A stretch of 64,000 nt of DNA from Diploscapter coronatus (GCA_964036155.1 OZ038423.1:37091249-37155248), one strand, 5' to 3'; positions 29,201 to 47,614 are shown, counted from the first letter of the stretch. Numbers and translations are program-made. The notes: generated by a model not told the origin, from the sequence alone.

Positions 29201-31417
29201 CAGTTTCAAAGTAGGAGAATTGTTCAAGATGTCGACTTTCTATGAACCACCCTACCTGTTTATTGATGTCCCTGTGCATGAGCAATAGCAGTCCCCCCAG
29301 AACAGTGACATCGCCCCGTTCAGCGGCAATGTGCAGCAGGGTTCTGCCCCTCGCGTCCGTCGGCTGCTCCTGCTCGCCGCGCATCGCCAGCAGCGTCACC
29401 ACTGCAGGCCAATTCGCGTCCCGAATCGCTCGAGCGATAGGCGTCTCGATCTCGTCGTTCGCTGTTAGGATCTGGAAAAATACGAAAAATATAAAATCGG
29501 AATTTTTAAAGCATTTTTCGGAAATAGCATAAGAAGGATTGTAGACAGGATGTTCGGAAATAAGTTTTGAAAATTTCGGTGACAGAACGGAAATACCCAA
29601 AAAAAAATGGGCGAAAGTAGCAATTTTTGGAAAGGAACGGATATATTTTTCTGATAATAGATCTTACACAATGGATAACCTTTCATGAAATGACGTTTTT
29701 AAAAACAACAAAAGTAAGAGTAATTTAAAATGAAGACGAACCTGATGTGGATATCTCTGAACAGCCATCTGGAAGTAGACAGCCTGGCCAGTGCTGCTCC
29801 ACTTGCGGACGCCCTCCAACAGTGCGCTTTCCTCTTCCACGATGCCGTGAATCAGTCGCATCGGGTAGTTGTGCGCCTCCTCGCTCCGATCGCGATAGAT
29901 GATGCAGTAATTGCGACCTGTATATATATATAAACTATTGAAGGGAAGCCACATTCGTTTTTAAGATGAAGAAAATTTATGCCATAATGTGGGCGCGATT
30001 CATATAAAAAAAATTATAGAAACCCTGGCTGTGTTTTGTTATAAATCGTTCTCCATCTATTATTTATATTTTTAATCTTCTTGCAGTTTCATTCTCGAAA
30101 ATATCAAGAAAATAATAATATAGAAGAGCTTAAAAGATGGCAATTTGACAAAAAAATAAATTTGAGTTCACCACTATAAATGGGTATCATGACTTCTCCC
30201 GGCTTCCGACTCGCAATCCAAGTGAACGGACTTCCAGAAGGCAGCGAGCCGGAAGTGGGCACCAGGACGTAGCTCGGCTCGTGGGATCCTTCGATCTCGT
30301 CGATTTCTTTAACCGTCACAACCAAGAGCTGAATTTCAATCATGCAAAAACTAGAAGGCAGAAAAAGTGTCCTACCGAAAATTGGTTAGCCGAATTCGAC
30401 TCGATGATGGCTCGATCGCCGATAGTGAAGTGCACGTAGTTGCAGGGCACGAGCAGGTCCAGATGCCAGATGTTGTCCACTACTATCTGAAAACACATAA
30501 ATCTATCGGTTTCTAGAAAAAAACGTTATAATGCTGATTCCAAAATTTTCAAAGAGAGTGTTCATTTCTGGCTTTTATGCAGATTCGTTTATTGATTTCT
30601 AGAAGATTGTGAAGAAATGAATGATTTAGAAGATTTCAAAAACGAAAGATTTGTTCACTTCTCATTTCTATGCTAATTGCTATAAACTTACGATCTTCTT
30701 CCTTTTGTCGAGATAAATGGCCCAGGTATAGAAAACGACGACGGCGGAGTGCGTCACGTCGTCGATGCTCTTGATGATGCCGATGTGGTTGATCAGCTAA
30801 AATTCAGAAACTATCCATTTCCTGATTTTTGTTTAATTCCAAGACATGAGCAAGAAGATGTGAAGAGCAGGACAATATATCTTCTCCCTATTTCTAATGT
30901 CTCGTGTCATGATGTCTTCCGATCTTCAATTTCGTTGAATGTACTTACATGAGGATGTGAAGCGATGTCCCATGGCAGATGGCTATTTTCGTGCAATCGT
31001 TCTGTAATCAAATTAATAGTCTCTTTAGAATAAGAGTAATCTTCAACCATTGGATCAAAATGTTTCACGAGTCTCAGCATCAAAACTAAGTTATTAAATT
31101 TAGTCCGGAAGACTAATCGTTTAGGGCGCGTTTGTACTTTGTTCGTGTGCCACGCTCTTACGTGTTCGTGAACTTTCGCGAGCCAATTATAAACATGCCC
31201 TTATGAATATAGTACCTGCGTGTTTCGGATCAATTGGCTTGATGAACACCCTCATTCCTGCAGCGAGTTCTTGTGGATGCTGCTGCTCGTTGCCCGTCCC
31301 GGTCCCCATCGACTCTCCATTGTTCCGTCCATTCCCCTGCACACTTTCGTTTCTTTGCTGTGGTTGATTGACTCGTTGTTGCGCTTCTTCTTCGCCTGCT
31401 TCTTCCGATTCAGCCAT
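26250..31417 (-). CDS. Mindbomb-like E3 ubiquitin ligase (short N-terminus)
   Basis: Exons (minus): 31417-31216, 31001-30949, 30796-30692, 30486-30376, 30328-30172, 29917-29742, 29471-29256, 29065-28964, 28829-28701, 28553-28392, 28229-28162, 28106-28015, 27848-27650, 27548-27461, 27211-27063, 26941-26793, 26746-26601, 26303-26250; 785 residues (human MIB1 is 1006). After a Glu/Gln/Asn-rich leader (1-50) comes a region resembling the Mindbomb SH3-like repeats (~53-250), then ankyrin repeats (~269-620; GRTLLHIAAERGD, NSPMHVV, RTPLHLSALF, RTALHLAVVE). Next is a RING (~632-675, PCGHRVICLDC then RRCPMC), a charged coiled coil, and a C-terminal RING (CSIC, CGHTACAGC, CHIC). Mindbomb ligases ubiquitinate Notch ligands. 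The MIB/HERC2 and ZZ modules of the usual N-terminus are absent, and two RINGs replace three. The upstream sequence has no strong acceptor at the ATG. Confidence 0.88.
27331..27433. repeat. Dispersed repeat, copy in MIB intron 14
   Basis: The block 27331-27371 (TATTGGTTGGAGAGAAAGTC start) and the block ~27403-27433 match 34857-34897 and 34901-34931 in ATE1 intron 1 in direct orientation, with a few mismatches and a ~30-bp gap difference. Confidence 0.7.
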
Positions 31418-31864
31418 CTTTCACGAGAACTTGAGAGGTAATGACTTGATATCAAAGTAATGACCAATTTAGTCTCTCACGAGCTAAGTCTTAAAACATA
31501 TGCTAATTTCCGAAACCTCATCTTTCAAACCTATGTATGCTTATGTTTGAAATATAATTTTTGAGCGTATGTTAACTCCCGAGATCTTATGTCAAACATA
31601 TGCTACCCTTCAAAATCCTATCGCTAAAACAACTTTAGAATGATCCTGAATCTAAAATTCGAATTTTAAAGCATATTCTAATTTATTTCAACTCGCTTTT
31701 CGTGTTGAGTTTCTCCAAATTCAAAGGCAAAGGCAGTTATGACATTCACGTTTCAATCAAAGAAGACTATGATAACATCACTCAAGAACACGCTAATTAT
31801 TCAATCGCATATCACCCGGATTTGGTAAGAAAAATATAAAAGTTTGGGGAGAACGAAGAAGGTC
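31418..31864. other. Spacer between ATE1 and the MIB-like gene
   Basis: About 450 bp. Contains an ATE1 poly(A) signal (AATAAA on the minus strand at 31682-31687). The remaining ~265 bp before the MIB ATG could hold a promoter. No coding signal was seen. Confidence 0.5.
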
Positions 31865-35298
<3,434 letters not shown>

Positions 35299-35514
35299 GA
35301 TTTTGATGTTCCTGTAATTCCTGTAAAAATGAAAATTAGAAAAAAAAAAATATTGCAAACGGAGAAGATAGTTGAAATTTGGGCATTGACCAAATCGATA
35401 CAATTCTTCCGATAAAAATTGTGAAAATGTATTTCATTTCCAAACAATAAAAATCTTGAAATAACAAACAGCCTAGTAACTCTACAACAAAATTGTCTAG
35501 CTCTCGAAGAATCA

Positions 35515-36806
35515 TCAAACGATGTCTGCGAATTTCTTCTTCTCCTTTTCGGCTCGTTTCGCCATTTTCTCGGCCTGAAATTATATTTCTTTTGATTTTC
35601 TAGAGGGTTATTTACGAGTGTTCCCAATTTTTAGTCCATTTCAAAGACAACTTGAAAAGATGGGAAATCTTAAAGTATCTTCACTTCCAAACTCATCCTC
35701 TTTACATTAATCGTCGATTTATATCTAGCCATGTATTCTTATCTTGCGTCATTTCCAAATAAGCTATTTCAGAATGGTAAACCGAAATTTTAGATGGTCA
35801 TGGCAAAAATCCGACCTTCTTCTCCTCGGCCTCTTTTTGCTGCAGCATGACCCCGAATCGAGGATCTTTTGGGTCGAGCCAATACCCGAAATATTCGTGG
35901 ATTTCTCTGATCCTCCTTTCCAGCGTTAGTTCCTTTTCGTCCTTCTCCTTTTCCGCTTTGATTTGTGAGGCCTCGTATTTCTTCAGTATTGCGGGATATT
36001 TCTTGATGTTCGCCTGGATTTCCTTGTCTCTAGAAACCCATCATAAGAATCGGGGTATTTGAAAAGTTCAAAGATAACACTTCTAGGAAAATTCCCACCT
36101 TGCAGCCTCAGCCTTTTTCCTCTCAGCGACCAACTGTTTGTGCTCCTGCAGTACGGCTTGCAATTCTCTGTACATCCCAATGGCCTCTTCCTCCTCGATT
36201 TCCTGAAAATCAAATTTTACTTAGAAGTTCGAATTTTCAAAAAATAAATAATTTTATAAAAAAATAGGTTAAATTTGAATTTTACCTCGACAGTAGGCCA
36301 CAATTCTTCCAGATTGACCCCACTCGCGAGCCCAAATTGGCCGAATCTCTGCCGCCTGGCCGTTCGCTTCTTCTCCCATTCGAACTCCACCGGGGGAATG
36401 CCGCCTTCAATGAGAATTCGATGTCTGGGTCGCAGTCTGCAGAAATGATGATGATAATAAAACGCACTATTACGAAATGTAGTAAAGATGGAGAAAGGCA
36501 TCTTTTTGCAATAAGATTTTGCATGCTGACTACTTTTTTACCCATTGCTTGGAAAAGTAATCGATTTTGAAGGAAAGAAATGTTGATTGGAAAAAACTAC
36601 TTGACACATTCCACTAATGAATTCGTTTCTTACCTGGTATCAATTTGTCTGACGGGTTCACCTTCAGTCGAAATGGAGAGCGGGTCGACTTTTGGCAGTT
36701 CCTCTCCCACTCCAATTACAGGAGTGCTTACTTGTTTCTGCTTGTTGGAGGCAAGGCTTCTATGCCAAACTCGTCCTTTTCCAACCGAAACCAGTCTTCG
36801 CAACAT
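35515..36806 (-). CDS. GADD45GIP1: CRIF1/GADD45GIP1-like mitochondrial large-subunit ribosomal protein mL64
   Basis: Exons (minus): 36806-36634, 36436-36286, 36202-36099, 36029-35816, 35574-35515; 233 residues (human 222). CRIF1 sits near the polypeptide exit of the mitochondrial ribosome and is needed to synthesise and insert mitochondrially encoded membrane proteins. The N-terminus is basic and hydroxylated (MLRRLVSVGKGRVWHRSLAS), fitting a mitochondrial presequence. The family core RARRQRFGQFG-like block is seen as RTARRQRFGQFGLASGV, followed by LWP. The second half is a long charged coiled coil (EKEKDEKELTLERRIREI) with YWLDPKDPRFG and a Lys-rich tail. The ATG lies 2 nt after a TTATTCAG acceptor and ~100 nt after a poly(A) signal of RBBP4, so it is probably a downstream operon cistron. 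Confidence 0.9.
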
Positions 36807-36908
36807 TTCTGAATAAAAGAAACTAAAATTGAACATTTCATTTGTAAAGTATCTAAATGTTCCAAGAACATTTCCACTTTCGTTCTGAAAATCTTCTTCC
36901 ATCAATAT

Positions 36909-36914
36909 TTTATT
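36909..36914 (-). terminator. RBBP4 poly(A) signal
   Basis: AATAAA on the minus strand 100 nt before the acceptor preceding the CRIF1 start. A second AATAAA overlaps the RBBP4 stop codon at 37146. Confidence 0.55.
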
Positions 36915-37145
36915 GAATAACACAAAAAGTGGGTAGATGAACATGAAAAGATCCAATTCAAATCAAAAGAATAAGTTAGGAAAATTTAAATGAAACAAAA
37001 ATGAATATTTAGCCGTTAGAAGGATCAAATCAACAGGGACGAAAACTGATTAATCCGCACGAAGAAATGAACGCGTTTTGGTTGAAGATCATGTGAAAAT
37101 GGAGAAATGTGGTTGTTCTTGAACAAATCAAGAAAAATCAGGAAT

Positions 37146-39566
<2,421 letters not shown>

Positions 39567-39771
39567 TCAGTGAACTCGATAAACCTTCAAAACTGAAAAA
39601 AATTGACAAAATTCGATCAAATATATCGGCGAAAATATTTTGAAAATCGAACGTAGAAAATAGGCGCTAAAATGAAAGTCGAAGAATAGAGAGAATAGTG
39701 AAGGGGGAGAGAGGAGAGAAGCGAGAAAATGCGCCACATTCGGTGGATGAAACCAGGGAAGAAATGGTTGC

Positions 39772-39785
39772 GTTGCCATGTAAAC
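39772..39785 (+). promoter_or_regulatory. X-box (RFX/DAF-19 site) upstream of CEP290
   Basis: GTTGCCATGTAAAC matches the 14-nt X-box consensus RYYNYYATRRNRAC at 13 of 14 positions. It is 87 bp upstream of the CEP290 ATG, the usual distance for nematode ciliary genes controlled by the RFX factor DAF-19. Confidence 0.75.
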
Positions 39786-39871
39786 GAAATGGGAAACGAA
39801 TCAAAAGCTGAAGTGAAATCAGTCCGTTACACCATGGAGATCTAGACTATTTCATCTAGAAATTAGCATAA

Positions 39872-42800
39872 ATGAGCCAAACGCAACAGCCCCTGAATCT
39901 GGCTGCTCTGCAGGCCTTCGTGCAGAGTGATGCATCGGCAGAGCCGGACAATATCCATCATTGGTACCAGAAATTGTCAGAAGTAAGTCAACAAGTTAAA
40001 AATTAGCCTGTTTTTGTAGATTGTAAATTTTAAAAATTGAAGAAGCCAAGTGAAAATGTAAAAAAAACTAAAAAACTAAAAGGTGTAGAATCCTTTAGTT
40101 TAGTTGAAAGTTTCAATTTCAGTACGATTTGGAAGGAGCTGAATCGCCAGCCGACATTCAACTCATCCATGAGGCCACTAAGTAAAAATAGTTTTATTTT
40201 GTTTTTTTTTAGAAAATCAATAAATTTGAGATATCTGATGAACTTCTACTTCACCGCTGCAGAAGAGCAGAAACGAATCGCGGAAAAGGAGGCGATCGAA
40301 TGCGCTGAGAAGGAGGAGGCCTGGGAAGAGCAGAGACAGATATTGAAGGTAGAAACTATTGATCCAAAGAAAGCTCAGGCGTGTGATCTCCTCGCACTTA
40401 CAAGACACCCATCATCATAATCTCTAGCCATATGATGTGGGGGATAGAATTAGAAAGCCGATTGAAACAATTCGAAATAAATGTCACCCGAGTCGGAGAA
40501 ACTAACAAATCTGAAAATAAATGAGTATGTATTTTAGGAGGAGCTGGACGAGTTACGAGAAAGAATAACCACGCGAGCAGACGTGGGGGGCAGCAGCGAG
40601 GCATTTCGAGCGCAGATCGACAGTTTGAAGGAGGAAAACCGACAACTGCAACAGGCCACGAGGGACCGAGACAGGGAAATGGCAGACCAAAGGGATCGGT
40701 AAGGTTGAGCGAAAACGATGAAGTGCGACTTTTGACAAGACTAGTGACGCCAATATTGATGCATCATCGTTAACTCCACACTAAAACTGAACATGGAGTC
40801 TCGCTTCTGAATACAAATCAATCAAATTAGTGGGTTTTAGATTCGAAAGTCTAGCGGCCAGAGTTGAAATGCTTACAAGAGAAAGGGACTCTTTGGCAGA
40901 ACACGTGAGATAAATAAAAAAAAAGACCAAAATTTCGAAAATGGAGGTTTTAGCGAGTCCAACTAGAAGATGCAATTCGTCAGTTGAATAGAAGGCTCTC
41001 TTCGAAGACCGAAGACCAATCGAGTGAATGGGAGACGAGGAAATTGCGAATTCGAAATGAACAGGCAATCGCGCTGAGCAAGCAGATGCAGGTAGAATGA
41101 ATTTTCTTTTTGGGGAAATCAAAGAAGAAAATATAGGTTGTTGTCACGCAAAATGACGAGCTCAGAAGTGAAGTCAGTCGAGTTTCCGACGCACTGGAAG
41201 AGGCTACGCAGTTGATAGAAAACAGCGCCCACAAGTAAGGCAATTGAAAACAACAACATGACGATATGCTGCTAACACAGGGAGGGGATAGGGGTTAAAG
41301 ATAAATGAGAAACTTACTACGTAATTTCATAGTTACTTGTAAGTACAGTAAGCTATCTAGTGAAAAATTTAGATATGCGGAATTATTGAAAAGCTATGAT
41401 GACGCCAAAGACATGCTGCGCGAATTGACCGAGGAAAACGACAAACTGACCGCCGCGATTCAGAGCTACGAGGCAAACGAAGGGGAAGCGGCGAACAGAC
41501 AGGCGGACTCCGCTAACAGAATGCAGGTTGGGGGAAAACAGCCAATTCAAAAATAGGTGTGATAACTTTTACAGAAACTCGTCAATAATCAAATGGCTGA
41601 AATTAGGGAGCTGCAGAATGAATTGACAAGCGCGAATGTAAGTGGAGGACTTATCCGAATTTCATAGATTTAACTTCCTACTTTCAAAAAATTACCTCTA
41701 AAATCCTGTGCCCCGGGTTCGCCGAACCCTCGGAACCTCCGAAAACTTCCTATAGGAATCTTCTTCCCGCTGGGGGGTTCCCAGTTTCGTAGATTCGGAC
41801 AGAATTTAAACTTTTTTCTTTCTAATTGATAAAATTTAGACAGAAGTAGCCGCTCTGCAAGCAATGATCAGAGAGGATAGAAGTGCCGAAAAAGAGGCGG
41901 AACTCGAGAAGCTCAAGGACGAATTGGTCAAAGCTACCAAGTAGATGAAAATTCTATGAGTTTCAAAAATCGCTTTTTATCAGAACTGCTCGAACTCTGT
42001 TTGGCGAGGCTATGGCAGCGTCTTCACAAGGCGCCTCTTCTTCAGATCCGACCGTTCAGCTGCAAATGAGGATTCTCCAACTCGAACACAACGCGCAACA
42101 ATTGAGAGATACGGTAACTTTAAAAAATCCAAATTTTACGAATTGCAGAAATCGGAAAGAAGATATATATTTCTTCTCCAAATTTTGTGTTATTTTCAAA
42201 AAAGATATGTATGAAAAATCAACGAAATTTACTATTAGATGGATCAAAAGCAAAAAGAAGCGCGAAAATTGGAAGAGACGCTCGAAGAAAAGGAGAACCT
42301 GCACGCTGAACTGGCTGCGGAGTTGGAGAATTTGAAAGAGGTTGGAAAGTCGATAAATCAATAAAAATGAGAGAACTGCAGAGGAAATTCGGCGATGCTC
42401 GGTCGGAAATCAATCGATTGGAAACACAGCTGAAATTCCGAGACAAGCAAATCGCGAAGCTGACGAACCACTGCACGATGTTGCAAGTCGAGCTGGGCAG
42501 ATATGCAGAATTTGGGGTGAATCAAGGAGTTCACAAAGCAGGGAAAATCACTGATGAAGGGCGAAAAGAGCAAATCACATCCGAAACGAAGAAAATCGAT
42601 CAAACAACGAAAATTGTCGATGAAAAGAAGAAGACGATAATCGAAGAAGAAGGAGAAGAGGCCGTGGAAATAGAGGAGAAGCAGAGTGAAAAGGGAATCC
42701 AAAAGAGGAAAAAGCAAGTGGCTGTCTATGGCACTGTAGCAGAACAATCCCTGCTCATCGCAAGTCTCTATTCGGAAATTATGAGTCTTCTAGAAGTAAG

Positions 42801-45800
42801 ACAAGCTTGATTACTGTAGAAAGACATTGATTTTCTTTAGGAACTAACGGCGAAAGACAAGCAGCTGAATGAAATGGGAAGAGTGGAGAATGAATCGAAG
42901 AAAAAATTCGATGAGATGAAAACTGAACTGAAAGTGGGAAATTTTTGACAGTCTGAGAGAATTGGCTCTCTATAGAGAGGAGCAGGCCGAGTAGCAAAAT
43001 TTTCGTCTTTTCGAGGTTTTTAGCGGATTCTGGTTATATTCTATCATCCATCTCCGGCGAAAATAGACTAAAATCAAGAATTTCAGAAAAATTGCAAAAA
43101 TTAGAACTCAATGAATGAACGATGAGTGCGCACGAATTGTCGTAAGTTTTTTGAGTTCCCAACTCATTGAAACTGCGCTAGTCCGTGCGCCATTCTGGAT
43201 GACCTCTCTTGCGATTTTCTTGATGAAAATGATCAGTTGCTTCCCAAGATAGAACAAACAAGCGGAGAGGTTTCGGTAATGAGTAAATTTTAGGACAAAT
43301 CGTGACATTTGCCTCTTGTGTGCTGAAATTCTAGTCTTCAACTTTTCTGGAGTTTTTGATTTTAGTCTATTTTCACCAGAGATGGATAATAGAATATAGT
43401 CAGAAATCACTGAAAAACTTCGAACAAATGAAGCTTTTTCCAATGGTCACCGCCTGGTTGAACTTCTCAAAGACAGTCTTAAGGTTAGAAGGAAGCTTAA
43501 TTTTGATTTCAGATGGCCTACGAACAAATTGGCTCATTGGAAAAGTTGAAGGTCGAAATGCCGGAGAAAATGCTGGACGAAATGCAGAAGATTGAAGATT
43601 CTGAAGTCAAGGTTTGAAAATTTAGAAAGGGTGATAAAAGTGAAAGAAAATTGCAGAGACTAGTGGATTCGATCCGAATTGGAGGCACTGAACTTGAAAG
43701 ACGAATGGCCGAAGTGACGAGGAAATTCATCAGTGAAAGAGTTCAGAGAATACGGTAGAGCAAAGTCAACATCTTGAAAAATCAATACAACTTTAGACTA
43801 TCCCGAAAAGCCGCTTTGTTGCAGAAGAAATGTGAAAGGATGGAAGCAATGGGAAAGAAAGCAATTGAAGCGAAGAACCACATCAAAATGCAAAGCGGAA
43901 AGCAACTTGCTCGATTACAGTATCAATTGGTAGGATTACGGTATTTTTCAGTATCGAGGATAGAATTTAGGACATGTCACTCATTGACCTGGCCAGACTT
44001 CAAACTTCTGTGATAAACTCCGTGCCTCTGACAAAATATGAAGATTTGCTAGCTAAATATAAAAATGTTGTGGCTAGTGATTCTGGAATCGAAATGACAA
44101 TTGGCGAGGAAATTGCAAGCAGACAGAATATTGAGTTGAGCGATAAGTTAGAAGAGAAAACAGCTGAATGGGTTGCCAAAGAGAAAATGCTCAAGGTAGG
44201 AGATTTTTTCTTTGAAAAATAAGAAAATTGTACAGAAAATCAACGAAGTCCTAATCGATCAGAACGAGTTCTGGAGCAAAGAGGTCGAAATTCTGCAATC
44301 GGAAAATGAAGAGTTGAAGAAGTTCATTGAAGACATCGAAAATGAAAGTGACTTGAAGAGTGTTATGGGTAGGGGAAAGCTGATCTTCACAGAATAAGGA
44401 TAAATTTAGGAGCAATTGAAAGCAGACTGTTGGATACGATCAGAGAACTGCAGGAGAATTTGGCAGTGCAGAGAAAGGAGAAGAGGAGCAAGCAAGATGC
44501 AGAGAAAGACAAGATGGCAGCAAAACAACAGAGCAGACAAACCCAGAAGAGATTATTTTCGGCGATTCATATTCTTCAGACAGAGAATACGGTAAAATAG
44601 TTTTGATGTGTATTTCATATATTGAAGGAAAATTTGAACATTTAAATAGGTCAAGGAAAATTGGCATAAAATCTATAAAGAAAAGTTTTAGGCCCTTCGA
44701 ACACAACAACTCGGCAGAGTCACATTGCAACAAGTCGAAGCGTTCAAGAAGAAAATCATCGAAGCTCGACAGAAAGAAATCGAATTGGAGAAAAAGTCGA
44801 AGATAATCGAAGACATTGAAGAAAAATTAAGGAATGAGGAAAGGAGACGACAGATTGAGCATGATGTGAAGGACCTGATTGCACATGGAGAAGTGCATCA
44901 ATTGCAGACTCGTCTCCAAAATGCTATGCAAAATGCCTCTCTGATGAGTGCTAAGTGCAATAACCTGGAGAAAATGGTAAAAAAAAGATTTGAAAATTAA
45001 AATTAAGACGAAAATATAGGTAAAATCGAAAGAACAACAGCTAACTGATCTGAGAGATGGCCTGGAAGAACTGACGAAATGGAACGAGGAAAAAGCAGTC
45101 CTCATTGAGAGCCTGAAGAATTGGAGTGTCGATTTTGAAGAGGAGGACAAGCCGAATGTGAAAAATGAATTTATCAAACCTGAGAAAATGGAGCCGCAAG
45201 AAAGCGACTACGAAATGGACATGCAGAGCGAGACTAGTGATGAATGTATAAGGATTAAGATATTCTTTGATGACAAATCAATTGAAATTCAGCAGTACAA
45301 AGGGAAAGGGTGGTTGTGAAGACGATTGTGCGGGACAATTCGCGACAATTCGAAATGAGAATCGCTCAGATGAAGGATGCTGCAGAGGCCGCGTTGAGGG
45401 GTTACAAAGTATGAAGAGTAGTTTAATTTAAAATAGGATTTTTTCATGGTTATAAGGACAAAATACCGTAATAACCCAATGTAAATTTTAGGAACAACTA
45501 GCACAAAGAGACGCTGCCATAGAGACCTACAAGGAATTGCTCCTGAGCAAAATCAACGAAGAACCGAGCATCGAGAAGTCACCAGGAAAACAGCGGAAAG
45601 AACAAAGAAACATTCCTGATTCAGAAACGGAAAAGGCGCTCAGAGATGCAATTTCTGAGATCAATCGTCTCAACGTTAGATAGAATGTGTATTTTGAAAA
45701 AAAAAATCAATTTTTAGATTGAACTAAACGAATTAGAGGATGCGAATCGAAATTTGGCGAAAGATCGGAGAAGGGTTGTGCCTATGGTCCATGTAGGCTT

Positions 45801-47614
45801 AGAAATTGATTAAGAAAGATCAATTATAAAAATTTAGGTATCAGTGCAAACGAACCAAGAATTGAGTGAAATTCGGGAAGAATCCGAAAGCAGCAGAAGC
45901 GAAGATGAAGTTGACAGAACAAGCCATTCGACTTCCCGGCAACAAGAACAACGAATGATCAGTGCATTGGATTTGAGGGAATCGGAGGAAATAACCAGGC
46001 AAATGGAGGATGCAAGGCAAACTGAACGATACAAAATGGAAATACGCACGCTGAAAGCTAGACTTCAAAGATTGACACAGACAAATAAGGTGTGAAGGTT
46101 TTGAATGCAACTTGGTGCAATTTTTGGGATTGACACTGCTTAGCAGCAATGTCATCGTCAACTGACATAAAATTCTCGTAATTGCATCACGGTATGAAGA
46201 TCAAACTTTTCAATAGTTAATGCAAATTTAGGATCTACTAATGACTTGCGAGAAAATCAGAGAAGATGCTTTACAAGAGCTGGAAGCCAAACATAGCGAC
46301 ACTAATGCAGTGAATGAACGAAGAAATGCTGAGTTGAAGTACAGCTTTTTCCTGTAAAATTCCAAATAATACAATTTTCAGGGTTGAGCTCGATAAATTG
46401 CGAAGGAGAAATGGTCAGTTACGCAAAGGAAACGATGAATTGAACAAAGAAATTAGTGAGCTGAGACAGGAGTTGAGTGGATATGAAAAGGACAAGAAGG
46501 TTGAATTTCTGAAGATCAACTTTTTCAAAAGAAGTCATGTTGCAGATTGATACCGCTGAGTGGCACAGAAGGAAGAAGCTGGAAGAAAGTCTGGATTTGA
46601 TGAAGAAACGCTTGGAAAAAGCTGTAGAAAAAGAGCAGTTGGCGTCTGAAGCATTAACGAAGAAGGAGAAGAGGCTGGAAGACATTGCAAGGGAGCAGGA
46701 AAACAGACAGATCGAAATGGAGCGGATCAATCGAAGACTGAGGATTATCACCAAGGAAAGAGTCAGTAGAAGTTTAGATTTTGACTGAAGTTAATAAAGT
46801 TTGTAGGATGAAGCACTGCAAAGTGTGGAAACGATCAAATCTACGATAGGACGATCTCAAATCATCGAAGAGAAATTGCAGAAGCGAGAAAAGGTGGAAA
46901 ATTTAGAAGAATTTGAAATGACGAGGTTTTAGGATCTATTCTCTCAACAACAAACCGTTCGAAGGCTGCAATCGGAATTGACATCGATTCGAGAAGAAAA
47001 AGATCACTTGAAGAGGAAGCTGGAGGAAGAGCGAAAAATGAAGAGGGAAATGGCAGTGAGGGGAAGAAGTGCGAAAGTTGAACATAGAGCTGCGCAGACT
47101 GAAGAAGAAACAAGGAGAATTGTGCCCAGAGACCGAGGCAGAGGACAGACGTCTGTTGCGACACAGGCTATGATAAATGGAGAATCAACAAGGAGAGGAA
47201 TGGACAATGTGAAATCAACAACATCGACAATGAGGGAAGAAATTGTTGCCGTCAGGGAAGGAAATAACGACAAGTTGAAAGAAGCACTCCATTCGGTAAG
47301 AGTAAATTTGAAAATGGCTTGAAAAATGTTTTCTTACAGACCGAGCAACGACTTTTCGAAGCCACGAGAAAGTTGAAAGTAATCGAATCGAATTACAGTG
47401 CCTTAGAAACGAGATATCAGGAATTGGCAGCGACAAAGACAAGAATAGGTGAGAAAGATGAAGCTTTGAGGAATGAAGCATGAAAATTTCAGAGGACGAA
47501 TCTCGACAATTAGGAGCTGTGACTATTTTAGCGGATAAACTAGAGGCTAAGGACAAGGAAATCATCCGCCTGAAAAGACATATCAATGAGCTGGAGAATA
47601 AATTATCCGAATAG
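39872..47614 (+). CDS. CEP290: Centrosomal protein CEP290 (ciliary transition zone)
   Basis: Exons: 39872-39982, 40123-40181, 40213-40348, 40538-40698, 40841-40904, 40954-41091, 41137-41234, 41373-41526, 41575-41637, 41840-41940, 41984-42113, 42239-42340, 42382-42795, 42841-42933, 43400-43483, 43513-43611, 43657-43754, 43797-43929, 43971-44195, 44236-44368, 44410-44591, 44692-44976, 45020-45245, 45293-45408, 45492-45674, 45718-45792, 45838-46089, 46232-46338, 46382-46499, 46546-46761, 46807-46893, 46933-47295, 47340-47448, 47493-47614; 1678 residues, in frame throughout. The protein is almost entirely coiled coil. Identity rests on collinear blocks, notably DLARLQTSVINSVPLTKYED with LLAKYK, matching the human segment around its LQKVVDNSVSLSEL. 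CEP290 links microtubules to the membrane in the transition zone. It is shorter than human (2479). Exon 13's acceptor (41-nt intron) is uncertain. Confidence 0.88.
43035..43398. repeat. Foldback element in CEP290 intron 14
   Basis: Arms 43035-43077 and 43356-43398 are reverse complements over ~43 bp (TATATTCTATCATCCATCTC at the left) with few mismatches. The right arm ends at the exon 15 acceptor (GAATATAG), so the inserted sequence seems to supply it. Confidence 0.8.
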
